Assembly (NCBI RefSeq): GCF_001667315.1
Contig: NZ_LZHT01000013.1
Coordinates: 1 to 33,759, forward strand
Source of the DNA: Mycobacterium sp. 852002-10029_SCH5224772
Lineage (GTDB): Bacteria; Actinomycetota; Actinomycetes; Mycobacteriales; Mycobacteriaceae
Reading direction: 5' to 3'
Length of the DNA stretch: 33,759 nt
Position 1 is the first letter of the stretch; each line of letters starts with the position of its first letter. The notes under the pieces are model-generated. The model saw only the letters and a program-made list of their open reading frames with translations. It was not told where the DNA came from and did not search any database. The translations under genes and the position numbers were made by a program. Of this stretch, positions 1-7,121 are shown piece by piece.

Positions 1-1805
1 ACACCGTCGGGGCCCGGCGTCGGCAACGCCGTCTGGGGCAGGGTGTCGATGCGGGAATCGTCGACGTCGATGACCGTCAGGTCGTGGCCGTCGAGGCGGT
101 CGGCCAGATCGACAGTACTCAGCGCGGCAACCGGTTTGGCGTCGTCCAGCATGAACCCGATCCGGGAATCGGGCGACGCGGGGTCGATCGGCAAATAGGC
201 CGCTCCGGTTTTGAGCACCGCCAAGATCGACGCGACGGCCTCGGCCGACCGCGAAAACAACAGCGCCACAGTCTGCCCCGGGCCCGCACCCAGGACGGTC
301 AACAAATGCGCCAGCCGGTTGGACGCCTCATCGAGTTCCCGGTAGGTCACCGACCGCCCCTCGCAGACCAGCGCCACGGCCTCGGGGATTCGGGCCACCT
401 GGGTGGCGAACAGCTCCGGCACCGACACCGGCGCGCTCGCCGGCAGGTTCAAAACCGCTGTGTTGCCAAGCTCTTCGAGGCGAGTGCGCTCCGCGGCGCG
501 GAGCACATCCAACGACGACAGCCGCCGGCCCGGATCGGCGACCATTGTCGCCAGCACTCGCTGCAGCCGTTCGGCCAGATCCGCAACGTCGAAATTCGAA
601 AACGGTTGTCCGGTGCCGACCGTGCTGAGGAACTGCTGGTCACCAAATCCGAGGAAGAACAGCCCGAAGTGGCCTACCGGACCGAAGCTGGTGTAGGTCG
701 CGGTGGCGGGGACGCCGTTGAGGCTCAGAGTGAGGCGGGCCGGGACGAAGTTGACGACGACCCGGTTGGGCGCCTGCCTCGGTCCGTTGAAGTCGCCCTC
801 GCCGTCAAGCGTGCGCGTCGGGAATTGCTGATGCCGCAATGCCTCTCGAGACCGCGTGTCGACACGCCGGCAAAAGTCGGCGAACGTGGTGTCCGGCGAC
901 GCCTTCAACACCAGGGGCACCACACCGGCGAGCATGCCGGGATGCGTCTTGGATTCCGGGTCCACTCGCCGGCTGACCGGGAAGTCGAGCACGACCTCGT
1001 CCGAACCGTCAGCGCACCAGCCACGCACCAGGAGCGCGCAGGCCGCGGTGAGTACCGACGATCGGCGGATGCCCAATGTCTTGGACAACTCTTTGACCCT
1101 GCCGACCACGGACTGATCCAATTGCACTGGCGGAGAGGGCGAATACGGGTCTCCCCCGCCATCGACCCTGGCCGCCGGATAATCCGCCCCACCGCCCGCG
1201 GGGCGATGCGCGCACCAATATTCCTGATCCTCACGGAATTTGGCGGACGCTTCGTATTCCAACTCGCTGCTGACGAGGTCATGCAGGTTGCCGAAGAAGG
1301 CGGGAGGAACAGGCTTGCCGGAAGCGAGCGCAGAGTAGATGGCGGCGATCCGTCGACCCAGCAGCGCAATGCCCATCCCGTCGATGGCGATGTGGTGGCA
1401 CGTCGTGAACCAGTAGTACTCGTCGGGACGCGTACGGAACAAAGCGAATTTGATCATCGGGCCGGTGAGCGGCATCGGCGTTTGCTGGATCGATGCTGCG
1501 GTCTCTCGGACCTCTCGCTCCGGATCGCGCGCGTCGGTCAGGTCATAAAAAACCAGATCGACATCGTCGTAGTCGACGGCCTTTTGGAAGACCTGGCCGT
1601 CGGCCTCGAAGAAGCAGGCTCGCAGGCTTTCGGCCTCGTCGACCCCATGTCGCATGGCCTGGTGCAACAGGGCCGGGTCGATCGCGCCCTCGATACGGAC
1701 CAGCACTCCCAGCTGCCACGCCACGTCGAAGTGGCCCGTTTGCTGCGCGAGCCAGATATCCAGCTGGCCCCGCGTCACCGGGAATGCCCGGTCCCCGACT
1801 TCCAC
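1..1805 (-). CDS. Nonribosomal peptide synthetase, N-terminal part (condensation domain and start of adenylation domain)
   Basis: The frame is open to the left edge, so only about the first 601 residues are seen. An N-terminal condensation (C) domain spans roughly residues 8-440, with the catalytic motif HHIAIDG at residues 137-143. An adenylation domain follows, with core A1 (VTYREL, near residue 486) and core A2 (LKTGAAYLPIDP, near residue 531). The GTG at 1805 is chosen because GGGGGG lies 6 nt upstream and an in-frame stop (1863-1865) precedes it with no ATG between. A synthetase that opens with a C domain usually acylates its first amino acid, so a lipopeptide product is likely. It lies 57 nt downstream of an mbtH gene on the same strand. 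Known relatives include mycobacterial Mps1/PstA of glycopeptidolipid or lipopeptide synthesis; a different NRPS is possible because the specificity residues lie outside the window. Confidence 0.93.
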   Translation of the reverse strand, partial: MEVGDRAFPVTRGQLDIWLAQQTGHFDVAWQLGVLVRIEGAIDPALLHQAMRHGVDEAESLRACFFEADGQVFQKAVDYDDVDLVFYDLTDARDPEREVRETAASIQQTPMPLTGPMIKFALFRTRPDEYYWFTTCHHIAIDGMGIALLGRRIAAIYSALASGKPVPPAFFGNLHDLVSSELEYEASAKFREDQEYWCAHRPAGGGADYPAARVDGGGDPYSPSPPVQLDQSVVGRVKELSKTLGIRRSSVLTAACALLVRGWCADGSDEVVLDFPVSRRVDPESKTHPGMLAGVVPLVLKASPDTTFADFCRRVDTRSREALRHQQFPTRTLDGEGDFNGPRQAPNRVVVNFVPARLTLSLNGVPATATYTSFGPVGHFGLFFLGFGDQQFLSTVGTGQPFSNFDVADLAERLQRVLATMVADPGRRLSSLDVLRAAERTRLEELGNTAVLNLPASAPVSVPELFATQVARIPEAVALVCEGRSVTYRELDEASNRLAHLLTVLGAGPGQTVALLFSRSAEAVASILAVLKTGAAYLPIDPASPDSRIGFMLDDAKPVAALSTVDLADRLDGHDLTVIDVDDSRIDTLPQTALPTPGPDG

Positions 1806-1862
1806 TACACGCCCCCCACGGCTTGACCCCGAAACCCTTTCATACCGACAACGGTCGACAGA

Positions 1863-2081
1863 TCACAAACCGGCGCTCAGCGTGTCGCGCAGACTTTTCG
1901 CCCGGATGTCGGCCCAGGTTTCTTCGATGTAGTGCAGGCAGGTTGCGCGGTCGGCTTCCCCAAAAACTACTCTCCAACCGGCGGGAATGGTAGCAAAAGT
2001 TGGCCAAAGGCTATGTTGTTCTTCGTTATTGACCAAGACGAAAAAACTGCCACTGTCGTCATCGAACGGATTGAGCTGCAC
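1863..2081 (-). CDS. MbtH-like protein (NRPS adenylation-domain chaperone)
   Basis: A 72-residue protein with the complete MbtH family pattern: NPFDDD near the N-terminus, the QHSLWP motif, PAGW, CLHYIE and WADIR. MbtH proteins bind NRPS adenylation domains and are needed for their folding or activity. The GTG at 2081 has a strong ribosome site, AGGGGG, about 9 nt upstream. The NRPS begins 57 nt downstream on the same strand, so the two are probably co-transcribed and this MbtH serves that synthetase. The usual proline of the W-x-D-I-R-P motif is alanine here (DIRAKSL), a minor deviation. An mbtH directly upstream of the NRPS fits glycopeptidolipid-type loci better than the mycobactin cluster, in which mbtH sits apart. 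Confidence 0.95.
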   Translation of the reverse strand: MQLNPFDDDSGSFFVLVNNEEQHSLWPTFATIPAGWRVVFGEADRATCLHYIEETWADIRAKSLRDTLSAGL

Positions 2082-2097
2082 CGGATGAACCCCCTAA

Positions 2098-3167
2098 CGA
2101 GACGGAAATTGCAAATGCGCCGCGGCCAACATGAGCGGCGTTGTGCCGCTTATGGATTGAGCCGTCAAGCCCGGCCGCGATGTCGACTAGCGCACGCGGT
2201 CGAAAGCAGCGCCCGTGAGGTTGGACGCGATGGCAACTGCGTCACGACGGCCGTGGAAGACACCCTAACCGGGCTGACTCTACGACCGTCCATGCAGCCA
2301 TTCACGGTCGCGGTGTACCCACTCCGTCCGCCTCGAAACATCTGAATTCCGTTCTCACGTAAGACAATAACAGTGGCCCTTGTTGCACTCGTGTCTCGCT
2401 GTCCAGCAAAACAGTTGTGCGGGTCTACGCTGGCATCATCGCCGCTGACACGTGTGTGATAGCGCCCACTTCCGCGGATCACCGAGGACAGCGCGGCCAT
2501 TTGCCGACACGGCGATCGCGGCATCGCTTACTCCACCGCAAAATATTTGCCCTCGGCCCGTCGGACACAATCGGCGCGGAGGCCATAAACCGCGACGTAA
2601 CCGATTACCTAGCCGCTGCTGCGTACTAAGTGACGTCTTTAACAGCGTATTCGCGGCTCACCAGTTCGGGGCACGGCGTTGCATCCCGCGCGCCAGATCC
2701 ACGCTCCCGACCGTGCAAAAACACACGGACGCTTGCTAAGCCGGGCCCGATGGCATGGCGATCAGCATGACCAGGCCGGCTTCGCCGTAGCTAGCGGGGC
2801 CCCCGCTTGCCGCCGCGGCGCTTCGGCGAAGGGCTGCTTCGATGTTCGAGCGTCACCGAGCGCGCTCCGTTGGCTACGTCGTGGCCGCGATTTGTGCCGA
2901 GGTCTTGGCCGCCGTGATCGAGCAGCTGGCAAGCAGACCCGTTGTGACTGATCTCACGGGTGTTCGGTGCGGACGGCGTTCGTCGGGAAGGGCCGACGAA
3001 CGCCCGCTTTCGCCGCTCGCCAGCGACCCCGAATCCGTTGACCAAGATCAACATTGGGCACACAGCCGACACATAGCTTTCACCGAACGCGACTTCCCGG
3101 CATCCCTTACCGTGACGCCTCTCTCGCCGGCGTTTAGGCGCCCACGCTCGCGGGTAGAGCTGCGGCC
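2098..3167. other. Gene-poor divergent intergenic region
   Basis: About 1.07 kb lies between the mbtH ribosome site and the GAP-family gene. Short open frames occur on both strands but none has a convincing start, ribosome site, mycobacterial codon bias or recognisable family. The left half is less GC-rich than the flanking genes. The only clear structure is the perfect hairpin at 2975-3004. The region presumably holds the divergent promoters for the NRPS operon and the GAP gene, but no convincing -10/-35 pair could be assigned by eye. A decayed gene cannot be excluded. Confidence 0.5.
2975..3004. repeat. Perfect inverted repeat, 12-bp arms, 6-nt loop
   Basis: GGCGTTCGTCGG is followed by the loop GAAGGG and by CCGACGAACGCC, an uninterrupted 12-bp GC-rich stem. 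It lies 163 nt upstream of the GAP-family start and about 900 nt upstream of mbtH. It could be an RNA hairpin, a terminator for an unseen transcript or a protein site. There is no T-tract, and the function is unknown. Confidence 0.75.
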
Positions 3168-3959
3168 ATGTGGGGGTCAGTGCTGGGCTTAGGGATTCTG
3201 GCCGCGCTCAATCCGGTTCGTCTCGGTCTTGCCCTGCTTATGATCTCGCGCCCACGACCGGGACCGAGCCTGCTTGCCTACTGGCTCGGTGGGTTGACGG
3301 TATGCGTGCCCGAGCTGTTGCTCCCCCTGATGCTGCTGAACTTCACGCCGATGTTCCGGCACGTCGCGCACGGGTCGGCTTCTCCGTCCACGAGCTCGAC
3401 CCTCGAAAAGGTTCAAATCGCTCTCGGAGTGATCGGGCTCTCGATTGCAGTACTCATGACGCTGCGCTTCATGACCCGCCGACGGGCGGCGCACCCCGCA
3501 CCGGGCGACCGATCGACGGCACTGTCGGCGGCCTCGGGTGCATCCATCGCAATGCCGCGGCTGCTGACCCGGGTGCAGGATGTTTCGAGCGACGACGGCT
3601 CCGCCTTCCGCCGCCTGCTCGGCCGCATCCACGAGGCGTGGGAGAGCGGATCGTCCTGGGTCGCATGGGTGATCGGGCTCATCTCGGTGCCGGTCGACGG
3701 CGTGCTCTTCATCGTCGCGATCATCGTGGCCTCGGGTGCCTCGATCACCGCGCAGGTCAGCGCCTCCATCGCCTTCATCATCCTGATGTACGCCGTCGTC
3801 GAGGTCATCCTCGTCGGTTATGTGGTCACGCCGGTCAAGACCCAATCCCTGCTCCGAGTGCTGCACGACTGGGTGCGGACTTACCACCGGCAGATCCTGG
3901 TGACCCTTTTCACGGTGGTGGGAGTCTCACAGCTGGCTCAGGGTCTGCACATCGTCTAG
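3168..3959 (+). CDS. GAP/Sap-family integral membrane protein (lipid-addressing protein)
   Basis: A 263-residue protein with about six membrane segments, near residues 2-26, 35-60, 82-103, 163-190, 193-226 and 240-262. A hydrophilic, Ser/Arg-rich cytoplasmic or periplasmic loop (about 104-160) separates the two halves. The N-terminal pattern (GLGILAALNPVRLGLALLMI) and overall length match the mycobacterial GAP family, which includes Gap for glycopeptidolipid and Sap for sulfolipid-1. Members assist movement of complex lipids to the cell surface by an unclear mechanism. It is divergent from mbtH and the NRPS, which supports a shared role in exporting the lipopeptide product; in classical GPL loci gap lies on the same strand downstream of mps2, so this arrangement differs. 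Its own product is inferred, not shown. No strong Shine-Dalgarno is visible at the ATG. Confidence 0.8.
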   Translation: MWGSVLGLGILAALNPVRLGLALLMISRPRPGPSLLAYWLGGLTVCVPELLLPLMLLNFTPMFRHVAHGSASPSTSSTLEKVQIALGVIGLSIAVLMTLRFMTRRRAAHPAPGDRSTALSAASGASIAMPRLLTRVQDVSSDDGSAFRRLLGRIHEAWESGSSWVAWVIGLISVPVDGVLFIVAIIVASGASITAQVSASIAFIILMYAVVEVILVGYVVTPVKTQSLLRVLHDWVRTYHRQILVTLFTVVGVSQLAQGLHIV

Positions 3960-3996
3960 ACCGCGTCTAGAGCGTGAGCGGGGCCGGGCCGTCAGC

Positions 3997-4755
3997 TCAG
4001 GTCGAACGCGGAGGGCGGTCCGACTGGACCAGCATGCGCGCGATCTGCTCGGCCCGGGTGTTCGTCTGCTGCGAGAGTCTGGCCAGCATCGCGAAAGCGC
4101 GATCGGCGTCGATATTGAATCGCTCCATCAGGATCCCCTTGGCCTGGCCGATGGTGTCTCGGGTCGCGATGGCTTGCGTCAATTGCTCGTTTTCGGCAGC
4201 CAGCGCCTGCTGGCGTTGGAGGTGGCGGGTGGTCTCCCCGGCGCTGACGGCCTCGAACGTGTGCAGCAGTTCGGCCGGATCCCAGGAGACACCGTGATCG
4301 ACGTCGCGCGCGACCTCCGCGAGAAGTTGCCTGCTTTCGGAGACCTCCTTCACGCAGTGCACCACGCCGACCAGCTCGCCGTGGTCGAGCAGCGGTGAGT
4401 TGGTGGGGCTCCACACCTTGGGCAAGAATTCGTCGGGAGCGGCGGGGTCGGGAATGTCGTAGCGCTGCATCCGCATCTTGTGGGTGTGGCCGGTGCTCAT
4501 CGCGGCCTGAAGGGACGACGCAAGCTTGGACGTCCCGTCGGATTGCAGATCCTTGGGGTTGTCCGGGAAAGCGTCGAAGAGATATTGCCCGAGTAACTCG
4601 CCGTGCTCCCGTAGCGTGACGCGTTCGTAGGCATTGCTTGCCGCCCGGATCCGCAGCTCGCTGTCCAGAAGCAAGCAACACACTCCCGAGACCACCTGGA
4701 CCATGTCTCGGGCTATCGCATCGAACTGCTGCTGGTTGCGCACCGCCTCATTCAC
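3997..4755 (-). CDS. PAS-ANTAR domain regulator
   Basis: A 252-residue cytoplasmic protein. Residues about 12-130 form a PAS-like sensor domain: VVSGVCCLLLDSELRIRAAS, a central segment reminiscent of PAS fold-4 members, and VGVVHCVKEVSE at its end. Residues about 190-245 form an ANTAR RNA-binding domain, with the features TRDTIGQAKGILMERFNID and the helical LARLSQQTNTRAEQIA segment. ANTAR proteins bind two-hexaloop RNA elements and prevent transcription termination, usually in response to a sensor input. A short linker helix, RHLQRQQALAAENEQL, could dimerise. It starts with GTG at 4755 (weak ribosome site), is convergent with the GAP-family gene (37-nt gap) and divergent from the transglutaminase-like gene. 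The signal and RNA targets are unknown. Confidence 0.88.
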   Translation of the reverse strand: MNEAVRNQQQFDAIARDMVQVVSGVCCLLLDSELRIRAASNAYERVTLREHGELLGQYLFDAFPDNPKDLQSDGTSKLASSLQAAMSTGHTHKMRMQRYDIPDPAAPDEFLPKVWSPTNSPLLDHGELVGVVHCVKEVSESRQLLAEVARDVDHGVSWDPAELLHTFEAVSAGETTRHLQRQQALAAENEQLTQAIATRDTIGQAKGILMERFNIDADRAFAMLARLSQQTNTRAEQIARMLVQSDRPPRST

Positions 4756-4863
4756 TACCCATTAAAACGGGCGCCCAACCATCGACGAGCGGCCCTGGGA
4801 ATGCGCCGCGGTCGTGTCGTCGCACGGCTAGCGAACCGGACCCAACGAGCGCACTATCACGCT

Positions 4864-5667
4864 ATGAGACGAGAAGTGAGCACCGAGATCGAAGTCGAAA
4901 TCACCGCGGCCACGACGCTGGAGTTCCAGATTGCCGTTGCGCCACACCCGCATGCTGAGGTCTTCGAGTCGCTGAGCTTCGTCTTGAACGGACGGCGGAT
5001 CCGTCCCTTGGAGGTCAGCGGACTGCACGGCAACCGCATCCACAAGTTCGACGCGGCGGTGGGCACGCTGCACGTCGACTACGCGGCGACGATCGTGGGC
5101 CACACCGATCCGGCTCCTGTGACCGACTACGACCAGTCGATGTACCTGCGGCCCAGCCGTTACGCCGAGGCCGACAAGTTCTACGGTTTCGCCGCCACCG
5201 AATTCGGCAATGACCGCGATTCGACGGCGCTGCTGGAGCACGTCAGTTCCTGGGTGGGCACCAGGCTCAACTATGTACCCGGCTCGAGCGATCCGATTGA
5301 CGGGGCGGTGGACACGTTGCTTGCCGGCGAAGGCGTGTGCCGTGACTACGCGCATCTGGTGGTGGCGCTCCTGCGAGCGGTCAGTGTGCCGGCCCGCTTG
5401 GTGTCCGTCTACGCGCCCGGCGTACATCCGATGGACTTCCACGCGGTGGCCGAGGCTTTCGTCGAAGGGCAATGGCGCGTGGTCGATGCGACGCTGCTGG
5501 CGCCGCGACAGGCCTTGGTGCGCATAGCCACCGGTCGCGACGCCGCCGACACGGCGTTCCTCGATAATCACAAAGGCGCGATCACACTGAATCGGCTCGT
5601 GGTGAGTGCCGTGGTAGACGGCGACTTGCCGCGCGATTCGATCGACCAACTGGTTTCGATCCGCTGA
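4864..5667 (+). CDS. Transglutaminase-like superfamily protein
   Basis: A 267-residue protein from the ATG at 4864. It has an N-terminal beta-rich region (about 1-85) and a transglutaminase-like core with the triad Cys159 (GEGVCRDYAHLV), His193 (MDFHAV) and Asp208 (WRVVDAT). The family uses the papain-like fold, often for peptide or amide hydrolysis rather than crosslinking; the substrate is unknown. No signal peptide is evident, so it is probably cytoplasmic. An in-frame ATG at 4801 would add 21 Arg-rich residues. The start at 4864 is preferred because the domain begins immediately after it, but neither start has a clear ribosome site, so the choice is uncertain. It is divergent from the PAS-ANTAR gene. 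Confidence 0.88.
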   Translation: MRREVSTEIEVEITAATTLEFQIAVAPHPHAEVFESLSFVLNGRRIRPLEVSGLHGNRIHKFDAAVGTLHVDYAATIVGHTDPAPVTDYDQSMYLRPSRYAEADKFYGFAATEFGNDRDSTALLEHVSSWVGTRLNYVPGSSDPIDGAVDTLLAGEGVCRDYAHLVVALLRAVSVPARLVSVYAPGVHPMDFHAVAEAFVEGQWRVVDATLLAPRQALVRIATGRDAADTAFLDNHKGAITLNRLVVSAVVDGDLPRDSIDQLVSIR

Positions 5668-5761
5668 GGCCAGCTGCGCGACCGGAACGGACCGTCATAT
5701 TTGAGGTTGAGATCCGTTGTGCGACACCGTGCTTTCCCCATAACGACGGGGTACGGACACT

Positions 5762-5908
5762 GTGTGGCGATTCGTACTCGCGTTCGGGCAGGACCGGAGT
5801 AGTGTAGGAGCCGTCGTCGATACCTCGCACGTGACTGCTCATAGCCATGTCATCGCCGATTTGAACGATCTGGCCGATGTCGCGGTCAAGACGGGAGCGT
5901 CGATATGA
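5762..5908 (+). CDS. Possible small ORF (48 aa) coupled to the DUF5994 gene
   Basis: An open frame from a GTG at 5762, with GGGG about 10 nt upstream, ends at a TGA overlapping the ATG of the next gene (ATGA). The product would be about 48 residues, ending DLADVAVKTGASI. The overlap is typical of translational coupling, and no family is recognised. A shorter version from the GTG at 5831 would have 25 residues. It may be chance; the only evidence is the overlap and the plausible start. Confidence 0.3.
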   Translation: MWRFVLAFGQDRSSVGAVVDTSHVTAHSHVIADLNDLADVAVKTGASI

Positions 5909-6372
5909 CGCCGCAGAACGACCACACCACTGCCGAGGGTCGGCAGGCCCCGCCCCTTCACACACCGCGCTTGCGGCTGAAACCAAAGTCGCCCCGCAGC
6001 GGGTATGTCGATGGAGCGTGGTGGCCGCACAGTGCGGATCTGACGGCGGAGCTGCCAGATCTGCTGGCAGTGTTATCAGTTCGACTTGGTCCGGTGGGCC
6101 GGGTCACCTACAACCTCGCCGAATGGGCAACGGCACCGGCAAAATTGGCATTTGGTTCCCAGACCGTACGACTCGACGGGTACCACCTCCAGCCGGTCCA
6201 CACCGTCGAAGTCATCGGGCTCAATCGCACCAGGATCGTTCTCCTGGTGGTTTCGCCGCACACCGACCAACACCAGGCGCACACCGTCATGATGACCGCG
6301 GCCGGCCCGAACAATGCCTTGACGGTCGCCAGTCTCATGACCAGCGGGGAGGAAATGGAAGCCCGCGCGTAG
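5905..6372 (+). CDS. DUF5994 family protein
   Basis: A 155-residue soluble protein. The segment SGYVDGAWWPHSADL followed by ELPDLLAVLSVRLGPVGRV and NLAEW is characteristic of the actinobacterial DUF5994 family, which has no known function and often lies in stress-type accessory regions. The first 30 residues are polar and probably disordered. The ATG at 5905 has GGGAG 7 nt upstream, and it overlaps the stop of a possible small upstream ORF. The protein has no signal peptide or membrane segment. Confidence 0.8.
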   Translation: MTPQNDHTTAEGRQAPPLHTPRLRLKPKSPRSGYVDGAWWPHSADLTAELPDLLAVLSVRLGPVGRVTYNLAEWATAPAKLAFGSQTVRLDGYHLQPVHTVEVIGLNRTRIVLLVVSPHTDQHQAHTVMMTAAGPNNALTVASLMTSGEEMEARA

Positions 6373-6568
6373 GCCCTGCCGGCACGCACGCGTCAGTGCG
6401 AGTCAACGGAACCCGTGCCGCCGTGGTCCGGGCTGCGCTTTCGTCGGCCATGAATTGTGTAGCGGCAGCCGACTATTCCTTTGTCACATTTTTCGATCAG
6501 CAGCGCGAAGGGGCGGTGTAGACTCGAATAATCGGGACCAGCCAGGCCCCTAAAGTCAAAGGGCCACG

Positions 6569-6703
6569 ATGTCTGATAAATCCCCCCGGCAAACCATGGG
6601 CAAGAAATCGGGTAAATCCCTGAAAGAGAAACGTGCCGCGAAGCGCACCAAGGCCGCGGACATCTCGCAGACCGAAGCCCTGCTAGTGACCAAGAAGCGC
6701 TGA
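6569..6703 (+). CDS. Small basic conserved actinobacterial protein (44 aa)
   Basis: A 44-codon frame starts ATG at 6569 and encodes MSDKSPRQTMGKKSGKSLKE followed by KRAAKRTKAADISQ and a C-terminal KKR. It is strongly Lys/Arg-rich, with an AAAGGG ribosome site 5 nt upstream. Very similar short proteins with a KSLKEKRAAKR-type core occur across mycobacteria from memory; the function is unknown. Binding of nucleic acid or ribosome is plausible from charge only. It lies just upstream of the cold-shock gene on the same strand, 104 nt away. Confidence 0.75.
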   Translation: MSDKSPRQTMGKKSGKSLKEKRAAKRTKAADISQTEALLVTKKR

Positions 6704-6763
6704 GGCGACACCTGCCTCAATTCACGCCATTAGGTTTTCGCTGGATTGTGTTACGGTTGACCC

Positions 6764-6783
6764 GGATGTAACTGATTACATCC
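6764..6783 (+). promoter_or_regulatory. Perfect inverted repeat upstream of the cold-shock gene
   Basis: GGATGTAA, a 4-nt loop CTGA and TTACATCC form a perfect 8-bp stem ending 24 nt before the csp start. It lies in the presumed promoter or 5' leader. It could be an operator for a dimeric regulator or an mRNA hairpin that changes with temperature, as cold-shock leaders often do. A TTGACC hexamer occurs at 6757-6762, but no well-spaced -10 was found. Confidence 0.6.
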
Positions 6784-6807
6784 ATGTTGAAAGAAAGAGA
6801 AGTTAGT

Positions 6808-7011
6808 ATGACACAGGGAACTGTGAAATGGTTTAACAGTGAGAAGGGCTTCGGTTTTATCGCCCCGGACGGCGGCGAAAAAGACGTGTTCGTGCACCAT
6901 TCTGAGATCCAAGAAAGCGGTTTCCGCACTCTTGAGGAGAATCAGCGAGTCCAGTTCGAGATCAGCCAGGGACCGAAAGGCCCCCAGGCGGTGGGAGTAA
7001 CCACCCTCTAG
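6808..7011 (+). CDS. Cold-shock protein (CspA family)
   Basis: A 67-residue single cold-shock domain. It carries RNP1 (KGFGFIAP) and RNP2 (VFVHHSEI), the usual length for CspA-type RNA chaperones, which bind single-stranded RNA and DNA and melt secondary structure. It starts at the ATG at 6808 because the Csp family begins with M-x-Q-G-T-V-K-W-F; an ATG at 6784 would add eight residues not seen in the family. A purine-rich AAAGAAAGAGAAG serves as the ribosome site. A perfect inverted repeat lies in its leader and a hairpin terminator follows the stop. It is monocistronic by this evidence. Confidence 0.96.
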   Translation: MTQGTVKWFNSEKGFGFIAPDGGEKDVFVHHSEIQESGFRTLEENQRVQFEISQGPKGPQAVGVTTL

Positions 7012-7019
7012 CGATATAG

Positions 7020-7067
7020 CACGAAACCCCTGGGGCCCGTAGTTCGTTTCGGCCCTGGGGGTTCGTG
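7020..7067 (+). terminator. Hairpin terminator after the cold-shock gene
   Basis: CACGAAACCCCTGGGGCC pairs with GGCCCTGGGGGTTCGTG through a 17-18 bp, nearly perfect stem, followed by CTTTCG. It starts 9 nt after the csp stop and lies between convergent genes, so it may serve both strands. Confidence 0.8.
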
Positions 7068-7121
7068 CTTTCGTCGAGATGCGGGGCGCGCCAACCCAAT
7101 TGCCGGTTCATACCGCGATCG

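Noticed and set aside
84..1826. Long plus-strand frame of 580 codons
   Set aside because: It is antisense to the NRPS, is Arg/Gly/Gln-rich and has no recognisable domain; the minus strand carries clear C and A domain motifs.
2741..2850. Minus-strand frame ending LVMLIAMPSGPA-stop
   Set aside because: It is interrupted by a stop upstream and has no start or ribosome site; the resemblance to a protein C-terminus is too weak to call a pseudogene.
6396..6521. 41-codon frame between the DUF5994 and 44-aa genes
   Set aside because: The start GTG has no ribosome site and no family is recognised.
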